From JACRBR01 sp964371355 (lineage in GTDB: Bacteria > Chloroflexota > Dehalococcoidia > DSTF01 > JACRBR01), in assembly GCA_964371355.1 (NCBI GenBank), contig CAYJMG010000011.1, positions 48,367 through 112,366 on the forward strand: a stretch of DNA of 64,000 nucleotides, read 5' to 3'. Below the pieces are notes generated by a model. That model did no database searches. It saw nothing but the letters and a program-made list of their open reading frames with translations, and had not been told where the DNA came from. Made by a program: the position numbers and the translations under genes. Below, in pieces: positions 24,654 through 34,900 of this stretch. Position 1 is the first letter of the stretch; the number at the start of each line of letters is the position of its first letter.

Positions 24654-24771
24654 GTGGTCGTCCTTCCGCGGGAGGCGGGCACGGTGCGGCGCGCCCTTCG
24701 GTGATGTGGTCTCCGGTGCGCCGCGATTTGTCCGGTGTGTGCCGGGCGCAGCCTGCTGCGCCTCTCTGTCG

Positions 24772-25650
24772 TCACTTCGCGGTCGCGGCGATGTGGCCCT
24801 TTCGCTGCAGGTAGTCGTGCAAGGCTTCGCGCCAGGGGCGGAGGGGGCTGAGGCCTGCCGCCGCGAGCGCGTCGTTCGCGAGCACAGAATACTCGGGGCG
24901 GGCGGCTTTCGCACCGAAGGCGGCGGTGGTGGTGGGAGCGAGGTCGGGATGGAGGCCACATTCCTGGAAGATGGCGCGAGCGAAGTCGTACCAGGAGCAC
25001 TGGCCGGCGCCGGTGACGTGGTAGGTGCCGAAGCGGCCGGTGGCGGCGACCTGGAGCAGCTTCGCTGCGAGGTCGGGGGTGAAGGTGGGGGAGAGGGTCT
25101 GGTCGTCGACGACGGTGATGGTCTTGCCTTCGACGTCGCGGGCGAGGCGAAGCATGGTCTCGACGAAGTTGCCGCCCTTGCCGGCGGCGCCGGCGACACC
25201 GAAGAGGCCGGACGAGCGGACGATGTAGTGGCGCGGGAGGGTGGCGCGGATGAGCTGTTCGCCGGCGGCCTTGCTGACACCGTAGACGTTGATGGCGTCG
25301 GGCGGGTCGGACTCGGTGTAGGGGCGTGCGGCGCGGCCGCCGAAGACGTAGTCGGTGCTCATGTGCATGAGGGCGGCGCTGTGTTCGGCGCAGGCATCGG
25401 CGAGGTGTTTGACGGCGACGGCGTTGACGGCGAAGGCCTTTGCGGCCTCGGCCTCGCAGACGTCGACGTTGTGGAAGGCGGCGGTGTTGAAGACGAGATC
25501 GGGTTTGTGGCGGGCGACGATGTCGAAGACGCGCTCGCGGCCGGTGACGTCGACGTCGTCGATGGTGAGGGGGACGAGATCGGCGGCGGGCCAGGCGGCG
25601 CAGACGTCGGTGCCGAGCTGTCCGTTGGCGCCGATGAGGAGGGTTCGCAT
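24772..25650 (-). CDS. rmlD: dTDP-4-dehydrorhamnose reductase
   Basis: A 292-residue short-chain dehydrogenase that makes dTDP-L-rhamnose (or a related 6-deoxysugar). Landmarks: LLIGANGQLGTDV (nucleotide binding, residues 4-16), VFNTAAFHNVDVCEAE (about 53-68), STDYVFGG (about 98-105), the catalytic YGVSKAAGE with Tyr-x3-Lys (about 122-130), and RSSGLFG. Length matches the family. It belongs to the polysaccharide block and is followed by the RmlC-like cupin gene 118 bp downstream. Confidence 0.93.
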   Translation of the reverse strand: MRTLLIGANGQLGTDVCAAWPAADLVPLTIDDVDVTGRERVFDIVARHKPDLVFNTAAFHNVDVCEAEAAKAFAVNAVAVKHLADACAEHSAALMHMSTDYVFGGRAARPYTESDPPDAINVYGVSKAAGEQLIRATLPRHYIVRSSGLFGVAGAAGKGGNFVETMLRLARDVEGKTITVVDDQTLSPTFTPDLAAKLLQVAATGRFGTYHVTGAGQCSWYDFARAIFQECGLHPDLAPTTTAAFGAKAARPEYSVLANDALAAAGLSPLRPWREALHDYLQRKGHIAATAK

Positions 25651-25721
25651 GAGTTCTCAGTTCTCAGTGGTCAGTTGCTAGTCGGTAGTTGGTAGTTGGT
25701 AGTCGCTGGTTGGGTCGTTGT
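25651..25721. repeat. Micro-repeats upstream of rmlD
   Basis: Imperfect copies of 'agttctcagt', then 'ggtagttggtagt' and 'cgctggttgg'. No gene or conserved promoter is visible in the 25651-25755 gap. Confidence 0.7.
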
Positions 25722-25755
25722 CAGAAGAAACTGAGGGCTGGCAACGGCTTTCCCC

Positions 25756-26778
25756 CTAGAAGACGGAGGGGAAGCCCTGGAGGCTGGCGTGAGCTTCTTC
25801 GAGCAAGGTCATCCAAGCGATGTTGTAGTAGCGGGGGTGGGTGAAGTCGACGGGGCCATCGCGCTCGATCCACTGGAGCATGGTCTCGATGGACTCGAGG
25901 ACACTGACCTGGGGCTCGAAGCCGGTGGTGCGGATCTTGTGGCCGGCGCACTTGTAGTCGCGGGTGATCTCGGGGAGGGGGGCCTCCTGGAGTTCGACGT
26001 GGAACTTGCGCATCTGTGCGGAGCCGGCGACGAGCATGGCGAGCTCACGGATCTGGTAGTTGTCGTGCATGACGTTGAAGATCTGGCCGCCGACCTGGTC
26101 GATGGGGGCCTCGAGGCAGTGGATGTGAGCACGGGCGACGTCCGTGACGTCGACGAGGGGGCGCCACATCCAGCCGCCGCCGTGGAGTGAGAGCCGGCCA
26201 CGGAGGAGAGCGTCCTTCACGAACGTGTTGACGACGAGGTCGAAGCGCATGCGAGGGCTGTAGCCGTAGACCGTGCCCTGGCGGAGGATGACGGGCTGGA
26301 ACTCATCGCTCGTAAGCTGGAGGAGGGCCTCTTCGCCGGCCTTCTTGGAGGTGGCGTAGGCGCCGCGAGGGCGGACATCGGTGGTCTCGTCGTAGACCTG
26401 GCCCGCGGGGAGGCCGTCGTAGATGGAGCAGGAGGAGCCAAAGGTGAGGCGCTGGATGCCGCGGCGCTTGCAGGCCTCGGCGAGGGCGCGGGTGGCGACG
26501 GTGTTCATCTCCCAGTTGGCGGCGGGGTTGTACTCGGCAGTGGGGTCGTTGGAGAGGCCGGCCATGTGGATGACGCCGTGGACATCATCGAGGAGGTCAT
26601 CGGACATGGAGCGGACGTCGCCGCGAACGATCTCGACGTTCTCCTTGAGCCGGGCGAGGGGACCCTCGCCCCAGTAGAGGCGGTCGACGACGCGGACGCC
26701 GTAGCCGCGCTCGACGAGCATTTCGCAGAGGACGGCGCCGATGTAGCCGGCGCCGCCGGTGACGAGGATTCTGTTCAC
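25756..26778 (-). CDS. NAD-dependent epimerase/dehydratase (SDR)
   Basis: A 340-residue extended SDR acting on nucleotide sugars. The N-terminus is RILVTGGAGYIGAVLCEML with the TGGAGYIG dinucleotide motif. Active-site residues are in 'GSSCSIYDG' (Ser, about 115) and YATSKKAGEE (Tyr-x3-Lys, about 140). 'RQGTVYGYSPRMRFDLVVNTFVKDALL' is the typical downstream region. The start is GTG (26776-26778). UDP-glucose 4-epimerase, dTDP-glucose dehydratase and UDP-glucuronate-type reactions are all possible; neighbours (rmlD, UDP-sugar dehydrogenase) fit a glycan pathway. Confidence 0.85.
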   Translation of the reverse strand: MNRILVTGGAGYIGAVLCEMLVERGYGVRVVDRLYWGEGPLARLKENVEIVRGDVRSMSDDLLDDVHGVIHMAGLSNDPTAEYNPAANWEMNTVATRALAEACKRRGIQRLTFGSSCSIYDGLPAGQVYDETTDVRPRGAYATSKKAGEEALLQLTSDEFQPVILRQGTVYGYSPRMRFDLVVNTFVKDALLRGRLSLHGGGWMWRPLVDVTDVARAHIHCLEAPIDQVGGQIFNVMHDNYQIRELAMLVAGSAQMRKFHVELQEAPLPEITRDYKCAGHKIRTTGFEPQVSVLESIETMLQWIERDGPVDFTHPRYYNIAWMTLLEEAHASLQGFPSVF

Positions 26779-26847
26779 GTGTGCCGGTCCTTTCCCGTTC
26801 CCCCGATCCCATCCGATCCGTCAGCCAGTCAGTTTGTCAGTCTTTCG

Positions 26848-26873
26848 GGCGGCCACGCAGGGCCGCCCCTACA
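26848..26873. repeat. GGGCGGC...GCCGCCCCTACA repeat
   Basis: GGGCGGCC and GGGCCGCCC pair around a short loop and are followed by CTACA. Same family as units at 35175-35199, 62732-62775 and 62981-63023. Confidence 0.6.
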
Positions 26874-26971
26874 CACTCGAACCGTCCATCCTGGCGCGAT
26901 GAAGCGGCGGTCGTCGTCACTGCATGCAGGGCGCAGCAGACTGCGCGCCTACGCCGGATGCGGCGTTGACA

Positions 26972-28318
26972 TCATCCGTCATTCGCGGCGGGTGACGATG
27001 TGCCTTTGTCGCCGACGCCGATGTAGGTGAAGCCGGCGGCGCGGGCGGCTTCGGCGGAGATGACGGCGCGGCCATCGATGATGAGGCGGCCGCGCATGTG
27101 CTCGCGGACGATGGCAAGGTCGGCCTCGGCGAACTCCCGGCAGTCGGTGAGGACCATGAGTGCGTCGGCCTCATCGAGGGGATCGTACAAGGTGTCACAG
27201 AGGACATCGGCGCCAACGAGGGGCAGCGCGTTGGGCTCGGCGAGGGGGTCGAAGGCGCGAACGACGGCGCCGAGGGATATGAGGCGGCGGACGACGTTGA
27301 TGGCGGGCGACTCCCGGACGTCGTTGGTGCCGCCCTTGAAGGCGAGGCCCCAGACGGCGATGCGCTTGCCCGCGACGGGGCCGACAGCCTCGTGGAGCTG
27401 TTCGACGAGGCGGCCCGCGCGCTGCTCGTTGACGGAGGTCACGGCGCGGGCGACGTGCATTTCGACGCCAAGCTCCTCGCCACTGCGGGTGAGGGTGCGG
27501 AGGTCCTTCGGGAGGCAGGAGCCGCCGAAGCCGATACCGGCGTTGAGATAGGCTCGGTCGCCGACGCGCGAATCGAGCTTGATGATGCGGCTAACCGACG
27601 CGATATCGGCGCCGGCGGCGGCGGCGAGGTCGGACATCTCGTTGATGAAAGAGATCTGGGTGGCGAGGTAGGCGTTGGCGGCGTACTTCGCCAGCTCGGC
27701 CGTGGGGATGTCGGTGATGATGAGGGGGGCGTCGATGGAGGCATAGAGGCGGCGCATGAGGGCGGCGGTCTCGTCGTCCTCGACGCCAACGACGATGCGG
27801 TCGGGGTGCATGAAGGCCTCGTAGGCTTTGCCTTCGACGAGGAACTCCGGGTTGGAGGCGACGGGGACGCGGGCGCCGTTGCCGCGCGCGCGGGCGATGA
27901 TCTCGCCGACGCGGTTGGTGGTGCCCAGCGGCGCGGTGCTGCGGAGGACGACGGTGGCGTCGGAGCGCAGGCGGCGGCCGGTCTCGCGTGCAGCCTCCTC
28001 GACGAAGGCGGTGCCGAACTCGCCGGGGGTCTGGACGGAGATCATCACGACCTGGGGATTGGAGGCCAGAGCCTCATCGAGCGCGGTGGTGAAGGTGATG
28101 GAGGGGCCGAAGCGCTGGAGAGCGTCCTGGAGGCCGGGCTCGTGGATGGGAACGAGGCCGGACTGGATGGTGGCGACGCGATCGCGGTCGACATCGACGC
28201 CGGTGACGGGATGACCGAGTGTGGCGAGGCCGACGGCGGTGGTGAGGCCGACGTAGCCGAGGCCGATCACGGTGACGGTGACGGGCGCGGTGTCGCTGGT
28301 GGATGGTTGCTGGCTCAT
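26972..28318 (-). CDS. ugd: UDP-glucose/GDP-mannose dehydrogenase family protein
   Basis: A 448-residue NAD-dependent four-electron dehydrogenase that converts a UDP-hexose to the uronic acid. The Rossmann motif VIGLGYVGLTTAVGLATLGH is at about 17-36, 'SVQTPGEFG' and 'VLRSTAPLGT' follow, and the catalytic Cys is in GFGGSCLPKDLRTL (about 255-268). A final UDP-binding domain runs from about 310 (GLAFKGGTNDVRESP). Its ATG overlaps the stop of the GT2 gene (ATGA). Substrate most likely UDP-glucose; UDP-N-acetyl sugars cannot be excluded. Confidence 0.9.
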   Translation of the reverse strand: MSQQPSTSDTAPVTVTVIGLGYVGLTTAVGLATLGHPVTGVDVDRDRVATIQSGLVPIHEPGLQDALQRFGPSITFTTALDEALASNPQVVMISVQTPGEFGTAFVEEAARETGRRLRSDATVVLRSTAPLGTTNRVGEIIARARGNGARVPVASNPEFLVEGKAYEAFMHPDRIVVGVEDDETAALMRRLYASIDAPLIITDIPTAELAKYAANAYLATQISFINEMSDLAAAAGADIASVSRIIKLDSRVGDRAYLNAGIGFGGSCLPKDLRTLTRSGEELGVEMHVARAVTSVNEQRAGRLVEQLHEAVGPVAGKRIAVWGLAFKGGTNDVRESPAINVVRRLISLGAVVRAFDPLAEPNALPLVGADVLCDTLYDPLDEADALMVLTDCREFAEADLAIVREHMRGRLIIDGRAVISAEAARAAGFTYIGVGDKGTSSPAANDG

Positions 28319-29358
28319 TCGTCGTTTGCGGCGGCCTCACGCATGGCGTCGGCGTAGTCGCGGCGGCGTTCGCGGTAGAGAAGCTCCTCGATCATACGGC
28401 GGTTCCAAGAGAGGGCGGAAGCGACGAGGCTGAGCACGAAGACCTGAGCGCCGACGGTGGTCATAACGCCACCAATGATGAGGGACTGGATGTGGCCTTC
28501 GCCATCGCCCTGCCAGTAGAAGTAGAGGAAGCGCAGGAGCGGGTAGGTGCCCGCGACGACGGAGAGGATGCCCAGGACGGAGAAGGTGCGGATGGGCTGG
28601 TAGACGGCGTAGCTGCGGACGATCACGGCGAGGGCGCGGGCGATGTGGCCCAGGACGCCGCCCATGAGGCGGGAGGGGCGCTGGACCTCGCGAGCCGGGA
28701 TGGAGACATCGACGATGGTCATGCCCTGTTCCATGGCAGCGATGAGGGTTTCGTGGGTGTAGGTGTAGCCAGCGATGACGTTCATGCGCATGGCAGCCTC
28801 GCGGTCGTAGGCGCGGAAGCCGCTGGAAACGTCGATGTCGTCGGGCAGGCCGACGAGCTTGCGGACAAGCGTGGAGCCGAGCAAGTTGCCGTACCTGTGG
28901 CTGGCCTTCATCTTCACCTGGCGTACGCCACGCGAGCCGACGACGATATCGGCGCGGCCGGCAACGATCGGAGAGATGAGATCGGGGATACGCGACTGGT
29001 CGTAGTGGTTGTCGGCGTCGGTGTTGACGATGACGTCGGCGCCGCGTGCGAGGGCGGCATCGATGGCGTCCTTGAAGGTGCGGGCGAGGCCGAGGCGGCG
29101 GTTATGGGAGATGACGTAATCGGCGCCTGCGGCCCAGGCAGTGGTGACGGTGGCGTCGGTGGAGCCGTCGTCGAGGACGAGGACGCGGACGGAGGCGACG
29201 CCGGGGATCTCCCGCGGGATCTCGCGGATGACCTCGCCGATGTTCTCCTCTTCGTTGTGGGCGGGGATGGTCACGATGAGGTTGAGGCGCGGCCGGGTGT
29301 CGCCCTCGGCGGCGGCGGCGCGGCGGATCTGGTCGGCAGCAATGGGGTTCATGGTCAT
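28315..29358 (-). CDS. GT2 family glycosyltransferase with membrane anchor
   Basis: A 347-residue DPM1/GtrB-like transferase. The catalytic GT-A domain (about 25-245) has VTIPAHNEEENIGEVI, LDDGSTDATV, 'NTDADNHYD' (the metal-binding DxD region) and SSGFRAYDREAA. Two hydrophobic helices at about 270-290 and 300-325 anchor it in the membrane, as in polyprenyl-phosphate glucosyl/mannosyl transferases. The ATG at 29358 overlaps the stop of the upstream GT4 gene (ATGA), and its own stop overlaps the next start (ATGA), so GT4-GT2-ugd are translationally coupled. Confidence 0.88.
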   Translation of the reverse strand: MTMNPIAADQIRRAAAAEGDTRPRLNLIVTIPAHNEEENIGEVIREIPREIPGVASVRVLVLDDGSTDATVTTAWAAGADYVISHNRRLGLARTFKDAIDAALARGADVIVNTDADNHYDQSRIPDLISPIVAGRADIVVGSRGVRQVKMKASHRYGNLLGSTLVRKLVGLPDDIDVSSGFRAYDREAAMRMNVIAGYTYTHETLIAAMEQGMTIVDVSIPAREVQRPSRLMGGVLGHIARALAVIVRSYAVYQPIRTFSVLGILSVVAGTYPLLRFLYFYWQGDGEGHIQSLIIGGVMTTVGAQVFVLSLVASALSWNRRMIEELLYRERRRDYADAMREAAANDE

Positions 29359-30629
29359 GAGCCGGGCGCTCCTGTCACGGTCCGAGGATCGGACGCAGGG
29401 GTCGTATCGAGGGCGGCAGGGCCGGCGAGGGCGGAGGCGTAGATCTCGACGGTGCGCTCGCCGATGGCGTCCCAACCCATCGAAGCGGCGAGGGTGAGCG
29501 AGTTGACGCTCATGCGGTCGCGGAGGGCCTCGTCACCAAGAACGCGAGTGACGGCGTGGGCGAGCGCAGCGACATCGCCGGGGGGCACGATGGCGTCCTG
29601 GTCGAGCACGAGGTCGGGCAGGCCGCCGGTGTTGGTGACGATGAGGGGGCGGCCGAAGGGAAGCGCGCGCATGCCGACGCCGGACTGTGCATCGAAGTGT
29701 GTGTAAGGCAGGACGACGGCATCGGCGGCGACGAAGTAGGGCTCGATCTCGTTGGCGGGAAGGTACTCGAGCCGGAGGAGCACGCGGTCTGCGAGATTGA
29801 GTTCGTCGATAAGGCGCTGGTGGGGGGCCCAATCGCCCCAGGGCTGACCGGCGATGACGAGCAGCGCGCGGGGATCTTCGGCGGCGACGCGGGCGAAGGC
29901 GCGGATGAGGACATCGACGCCCTTGTATGGGCGGATGTTGCCGAAGCAGAGGGCTACGCGGGCGCCGCTATCGATGCCGAGCCGAAGGCGGGCCTCGCGG
30001 CGGCTGATGCCGGTGCGGGGCGTCTCGAGGACGCCGTGGGGGAGGACGTGGACGCGGGCGGGGTCGCAGCGGAGCATGCGGACGAGCGCGGTCTTGTTGG
30101 CCTCGGAGTGGACTACGTAGGTGTGGGCGAAGCGGAAGGCAGCGCGATTGGCGAGGCGCTGGATGAGGCCGCGCTCGTGGGGGTGGACGTTGTGCGCCGT
30201 CATGACGACGCGCTTGCCGCGCAGGCGGGCGATGGCGAGGAGCGTGACGTAGACGGGGGCGAGGGCGTAGCTCCACCACTGGGCGTGGACGACCTGGCCG
30301 CGCATACGGAGGCCGGCCCAGGCCCAGGAGAACGGGTTGTACCAGCGAAGGGCAGCGCGCAACTTCACGCCCAGGAAAAGCGGCGGGCGGCCGGAGGGCT
30401 CGTCGGGGCGGCCGCCGGGGTAGAACCAGCGGGGGTAGATGCTGCGGAAGCCGACGAAATCGACCTGGAGGTCGCCGCGGCGGTCGAGGGCATCGAGGAG
30501 GCCGGCGGTGTAGGCGGAGACGCCCTTCACCGGCGGGAGCGAGCCTATGACGGTGACGCCACGGACGCGCGGGGCGCGCAGCGTCGCGGGGTCGGGGCCT
30601 GGGGAATGAGGTTGCCGCTGTGCAAGCAC
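29355..30629 (-). CDS. GT4 family glycosyltransferase
   Basis: A 424-residue GT-B enzyme. The N-terminal domain has VIGSLPPVKGVSAYTAGLLDAL (donor/acceptor Gly-rich loop), 'HAQWWSYALAPVY', 'MTAHNVHPHE'. The C-terminal donor domain has LCFGNIRPYKGVDVLIRAF, 'LLRLEYLPANEIEPYFVAADAVVLPYTHFDAQSGVGMRALPFGRPLIVTNTGG', typical of GT4. GTG at 30627-30629 with GGGAG upstream is preferred to an ATG at 30863, whose extra ~80 residues are encoded by micro-repeats. First gene of the coupled GT4-GT2-ugd string. Confidence 0.85.
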   Translation of the reverse strand: MLAQRQPHSPGPDPATLRAPRVRGVTVIGSLPPVKGVSAYTAGLLDALDRRGDLQVDFVGFRSIYPRWFYPGGRPDEPSGRPPLFLGVKLRAALRWYNPFSWAWAGLRMRGQVVHAQWWSYALAPVYVTLLAIARLRGKRVVMTAHNVHPHERGLIQRLANRAAFRFAHTYVVHSEANKTALVRMLRCDPARVHVLPHGVLETPRTGISRREARLRLGIDSGARVALCFGNIRPYKGVDVLIRAFARVAAEDPRALLVIAGQPWGDWAPHQRLIDELNLADRVLLRLEYLPANEIEPYFVAADAVVLPYTHFDAQSGVGMRALPFGRPLIVTNTGGLPDLVLDQDAIVPPGDVAALAHAVTRVLGDEALRDRMSVNSLTLAASMGWDAIGERTVEIYASALAGPAALDTTPASDPRTVTGAPGS

Positions 30630-30954
30630 GGCGATGCTCCCGGGCTCGTCTCGACTGCGGCGGGCGGGGAGCCGTTTCGAGGTGAACGAAGCTACGGAGA
30701 CGCTGCCACCAGTGTCCGGGCCGTCATCATATGCCGGGTCCGGCGGCCTCGTCAACGTAAGGAACGGGGGGTGGCGGGTGTGTATTGCCGTGGTTGGTTG
30801 ACATCGGGATGTGAGAGGTGAGAAGTGAGAACGATGCAGCCTTGGGCGCTGAGAGGATGTCAACCCCGAGCCCGTCTCCGGATCTTCGACAAGGGGAGCG
30901 CTTGCGCATGGAGGTGGGTGGAGGTGTGACGCGTGGGTGCTGCTCGGCTGCGGC
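30630..30954. other. Intergenic gap with micro-repeats
   Basis: No supported gene. It holds the leader of the GT4 gene and a run of 'gtgagaggtgagaagtgagaa' copies at about 30810-30833. The same kind of run recurs inside lhr at 32887-32935. Confidence 0.55.
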
Positions 30955-31854
30955 CTACATCGAGGCGGCGGCGGTGGAAGCGTCGGTGGTGATGTGGCGG
31001 TCCAGCCAGTTGGCGATGTCCTGGGCTACGAGGTCCTTTTCGGGTTCGTTGAGGACCTCGTGGTGGAGGCCCTCGTAGATCTTGAGGGTCTTGTCGAGGG
31101 ACGAGGCGGTGTCGTAGAGGCGCTGGCTGCCTTCGGTGGCGACGAGCTGGTCGGCGGCGCCGTGGAGTATGAGGAGGGGGAGAGTGATCTCGCGCATGTG
31201 GCGCTGCGTGTAGCGGCCGCCGCGGATCATGGCGCCGAGGAGGGCGAGGGGCATCTTGCCACGGTAGTTCAGGGGGTCGTTGTCGTAATCGGCGACGACG
31301 GCGGGGTCGCGGGAGACGGCGGCGGCGGCGAGGGAGCGGAGGCGGAGCCTCGGGAAGAGCCGGGCGAGGAGGAGCATGATGCGGGGCAGGATGCCGCTGG
31401 TGGTGCCCTTTGCGGGGAGGACGGCGCCGGAGAAGATGAGGCCCTGGATCCCGGCGCGATGCTCGCCGCGAGGGAGGCGGTCGCAGGCGTAGAGGGCGAG
31501 GATGGCGCCACCCATGCTGTGGCCGAGGAGGAAGATGGGGAGGCCGGGCGCCTGCTCGCGCACGCGGGCCAATGCGGCGTCGACGTCGTCGAGGTACTCG
31601 TTCATCGAGCGGATGAAGACGCGGTCGCCATCGGAGCGACCGTGGCCGCGGAGGTCGAAGGCGAAGACGGCGTGGCCGCGGGCGACGAGTTGGCGGGCGG
31701 TCCAGTCGTAGCGTCCGGAGTGCTCGGCGTAGCCGTGGATGATGAGGACGGCGGCGCGAGGCGGGCCATCGGGGCGCCAGGTGCGCTCGTAGAGACGTGG
31801 GCTGTCCGCCAACGAGCCATCGAGGGAAGGGAAGTAGGACTCGGCGGTCTGCAT
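30955..31854 (-). CDS. Alpha/beta hydrolase, monoacylglycerol lipase-like
   Basis: A 299-residue serine hydrolase. The oxyanion region is LIIHGYAEHSGRYDW (about 37-51), the nucleophile elbow GHSMGGAI (Ser about 115), and the His is in GLHHEVLNEPEKD (about 272). 'FDLRGHGRSDGDR' is typical of the monoglyceride lipase/lysophospholipase group. No signal peptide, so probably cytoplasmic or membrane-associated. Divergent from lhr, 127 bp apart. A longer in-frame extension upstream overlaps lhr on the other strand and is rejected. Confidence 0.88.
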   Translation of the reverse strand: MQTAESYFPSLDGSLADSPRLYERTWRPDGPPRAAVLIIHGYAEHSGRYDWTARQLVARGHAVFAFDLRGHGRSDGDRVFIRSMNEYLDDVDAALARVREQAPGLPIFLLGHSMGGAILALYACDRLPRGEHRAGIQGLIFSGAVLPAKGTTSGILPRIMLLLARLFPRLRLRSLAAAAVSRDPAVVADYDNDPLNYRGKMPLALLGAMIRGGRYTQRHMREITLPLLILHGAADQLVATEGSQRLYDTASSLDKTLKIYEGLHHEVLNEPEKDLVAQDIANWLDRHITTDASTAAASM

Positions 31855-31981
31855 GGAGGGAGTGTGCCAGCCGGGTGGAGGTGGGGGTAGGCGGGGATCA
31901 CTGCTGACGGGCGGTGTCAGCAGGCCGGGATGGATGAGGGCTACAATTGAGTCCCTCCACAACTGCTCCGGTGAGGCGTCG

Positions 31982-34900
31982 ATGTCAGCATTCGAGAACT
32001 TCCATCCGGCGGTGCGGGCGTGGTTCGAGCGGAAGTTCGAGCGGCCGACTGACGCGCAGCGCGCGGGGTGGGATGCGATCGCGCAGGGGCGGGACACGCT
32101 GATCTGCGCGCCGACGGGGTCGGGGAAGACGCTGGCGGCGTTTCTTTCGACGATCGATGCGTTGTTCCGTGAGGGCGCCAAGCGCGGGGAAGGTGACAAC
32201 GGTGCATCGCGCAATCACGACACCTCACCCCCCGACCCCCTCTCCACGGCGTGGAGAGGGGGAGACCGGCGAGAGGGCACGGTGGCTCAGGACGGAGCTG
32301 GGTTCCCGGCCGGCGAGAGCACAGCCGTCCCCGGCTGTGCCACGTCGGGCGACCCATCTTCGGGCGGCTCTCAACACGGTCAGTCGTCGAGTGCGACGCT
32401 CGCGGGCGAGGGCGCCCGCGCTCCATCTGACGGGCGCGCGATCGAGATTGTGTATGTGTCGCCGCTGAAGGCGCTTTCGAGCGACATCCAGCGGAACCTG
32501 GAGGCGCCGCTGGCGGAGATCCGGGGGGTGGCGCGGGAGATGGGGATGGAGCCGCCGGAGATCCGGACGGCGCTACGAACGGGGGACACGACGCAGGCGC
32601 AGCGGGCGGCGATCCTGCGCGACGTGCCACACATCCTGATCACGACGCCGGAGTCCCTGTACCTGATGTTGACGGCGGAGCGGAGCCGGCGGCTGCTGGG
32701 CGGGGTGCGGACGGTGATCGTCGACGAGCTGCACGCGCTGATGCGGGACAAGCGCGGGAGTCACTTGATGCTGACGCTGGCGCGGCTGGACGCGCTGTGC
32801 GCGGAGGCGGGGGCGGCGCGACCGGTGCGGGTGGGGCTTTCGGCGACGGTTCACCCGATCGAGCTTGCGGCGCGGTATCTGGCGGGACGTGAGAAGTGGG
32901 AAGTGGGAAGTGAGACGCGAGAGGCGAGAAACGCGAAGGATGGAGCTTCGGTGCTGTCCGAGCACCTCACCCCCCGGCCCCCTCTCCACGGCGTGGAAAG
33001 GGGGAGCGCGCCAGAGTGCACGATCGTCGACGTGGGGCACCGGCGGGATCTGGATCTGGCGGTTGAGGTGCCGCCGGAGGAGCTGCAGGCGGTCGCGAGC
33101 GCGGAGCAGTGGCGGGACATCTACGACCGGATCGCGGCGCTGATCGGCGAACACCGGACGACGCTGGTGTTCGTGAACACACGGCGGCTGGCGGAGCGGG
33201 TGGCGCACAACCTGCAGCAGCGGCTGGGCGAAGAGCACGTGGCGGCGCACCACGGATCGCTGTCGAAGGAGCGGCGGCTGCGGATGGAGCAGCGGTTGAA
33301 GGACGGCGAGATGCGGGCGGTGGTGGCAACGGCGTCGCTGGAGCTGGGGATCGACGTGGGGACGGTGGACCTGGTGTGTCAGATCGGGTCGCCGCGGGCG
33401 ATCACGACGTTCCTGCAGCGGATCGGGCGATCGGGGCACGCGCTGGGGCGGACGTCGAAGGGGCGGCTGTTCGCGACGACACGCGACGAGCTGGTGGAGT
33501 GCGCGGCTCTGATCCGCGCGGTGCGACGGGGGGTGCTGGACACGGTGGAGCCGCCGATGGCGCCGCTGGACATCCTGGCACAGCAGATCGTTGCGGAGTG
33601 CGCGTGCCGGGAATGGGACGAGGACGCGCTGTTCGCGATGGTGCGGCAGGCGACGCCGTACGCGGAGCTGGAGCGGCGCGATTTCGACGACGTGATCGAG
33701 ATGCTGAGCGAAGGCGTGGCGGTGCGCGTGGGGCGCGGGCGGGCGCTGCTGCACCGCGACCGGATCAACCGCACAGTGAAGGGACGGCGTTCGGCGCGGC
33801 TGACGGCGCTGACGGCAGGCGGGGCGATCCCGGAGCTGGCGGACTACCGGGTGGTGCTGGATCCGGACGAGACGTTCATCGGGACGGTGAACGAAGACTG
33901 GGCGATCGAGTCGATGGCGGGGGACGTGTTCTTGCTGGGGTCGCACTCGTGGAAGATCCGGCGGGTGGAGTCGGGCCGCGGGGTGTTGCGGGTGGAGGAC
34001 GCGCAGGGGCGGCCGCCGAGCGTGCCGTTCTGGCTGGGGGAGGCGCCGGGGAGGACGTGGGAGCTTTCGGCGGAGGTGTCCGCGCTGCGGCGAGACGTGG
34101 GACGCGGGACGCGGGACACGGGACACGAGGTGCGGGGAAGCACGCGGGAGTGGCTGCGGGGCGAGTGCGGCGTGGATGAGGGCGGCGCGGAGCAGATCGC
34201 GCGGTACATCGGGGCGGAGGTGGAGGCGCTGGGGGTGGTGCCGTCGGACACGGACGTGGTGTACGAGCGGTTCTTCGACGATGCGGGCGGGATGCAGCTG
34301 GTGGTGCACGCACCGTTCGGGGCGCGGGTAAACCGGGCGTTTGGGCTGGCGTTGCGGAAGCGGTTCTGCGTGCGGTTCGACTTCGAGCTGCAGGCGGCGG
34401 CGGACGACAACGCGGTTGTGCTTTCGATGGGGCCGCAGCACAGCTTCCCGCTGGAGGAGGCGTTTCAGTTCGTGCGGGCGGAGAACCTGCGGGCATCGCT
34501 GGAGCAGGCGATCCTGTACGCGCCGATGTGGGGCACGCGGTGGCGGTGGAACGCGACGCGGGCGCTGCAGGTGCTGCGCAGCAACGCGGGGAAGCAGGTG
34601 CCGCCGCCGATCCAGCGGATGCGGGCGGATGACCTGCTGGCGGCGGTATTCCCGCTGCAGGTGGGATGCCAGGAGAACGTGAGCGGGCCGCTGGAGCTGC
34701 CGGACCACCCACTGATCCGGCAGACGGTGCGCGACTGCCTGTACGAGGCGATGGACAGCGAGCGGATGCAGGGCGTGCTGGAGCGCATCGAGCGCGGAGA
34801 GATCCGGCTGCACGCGAGGGACACGACGGAGCCTTCGCCGTTCGCGCACGAGCTGCTGAACGGCAGTCCCTTTACGTTCCTGGACAACGCGCCGCTGGAG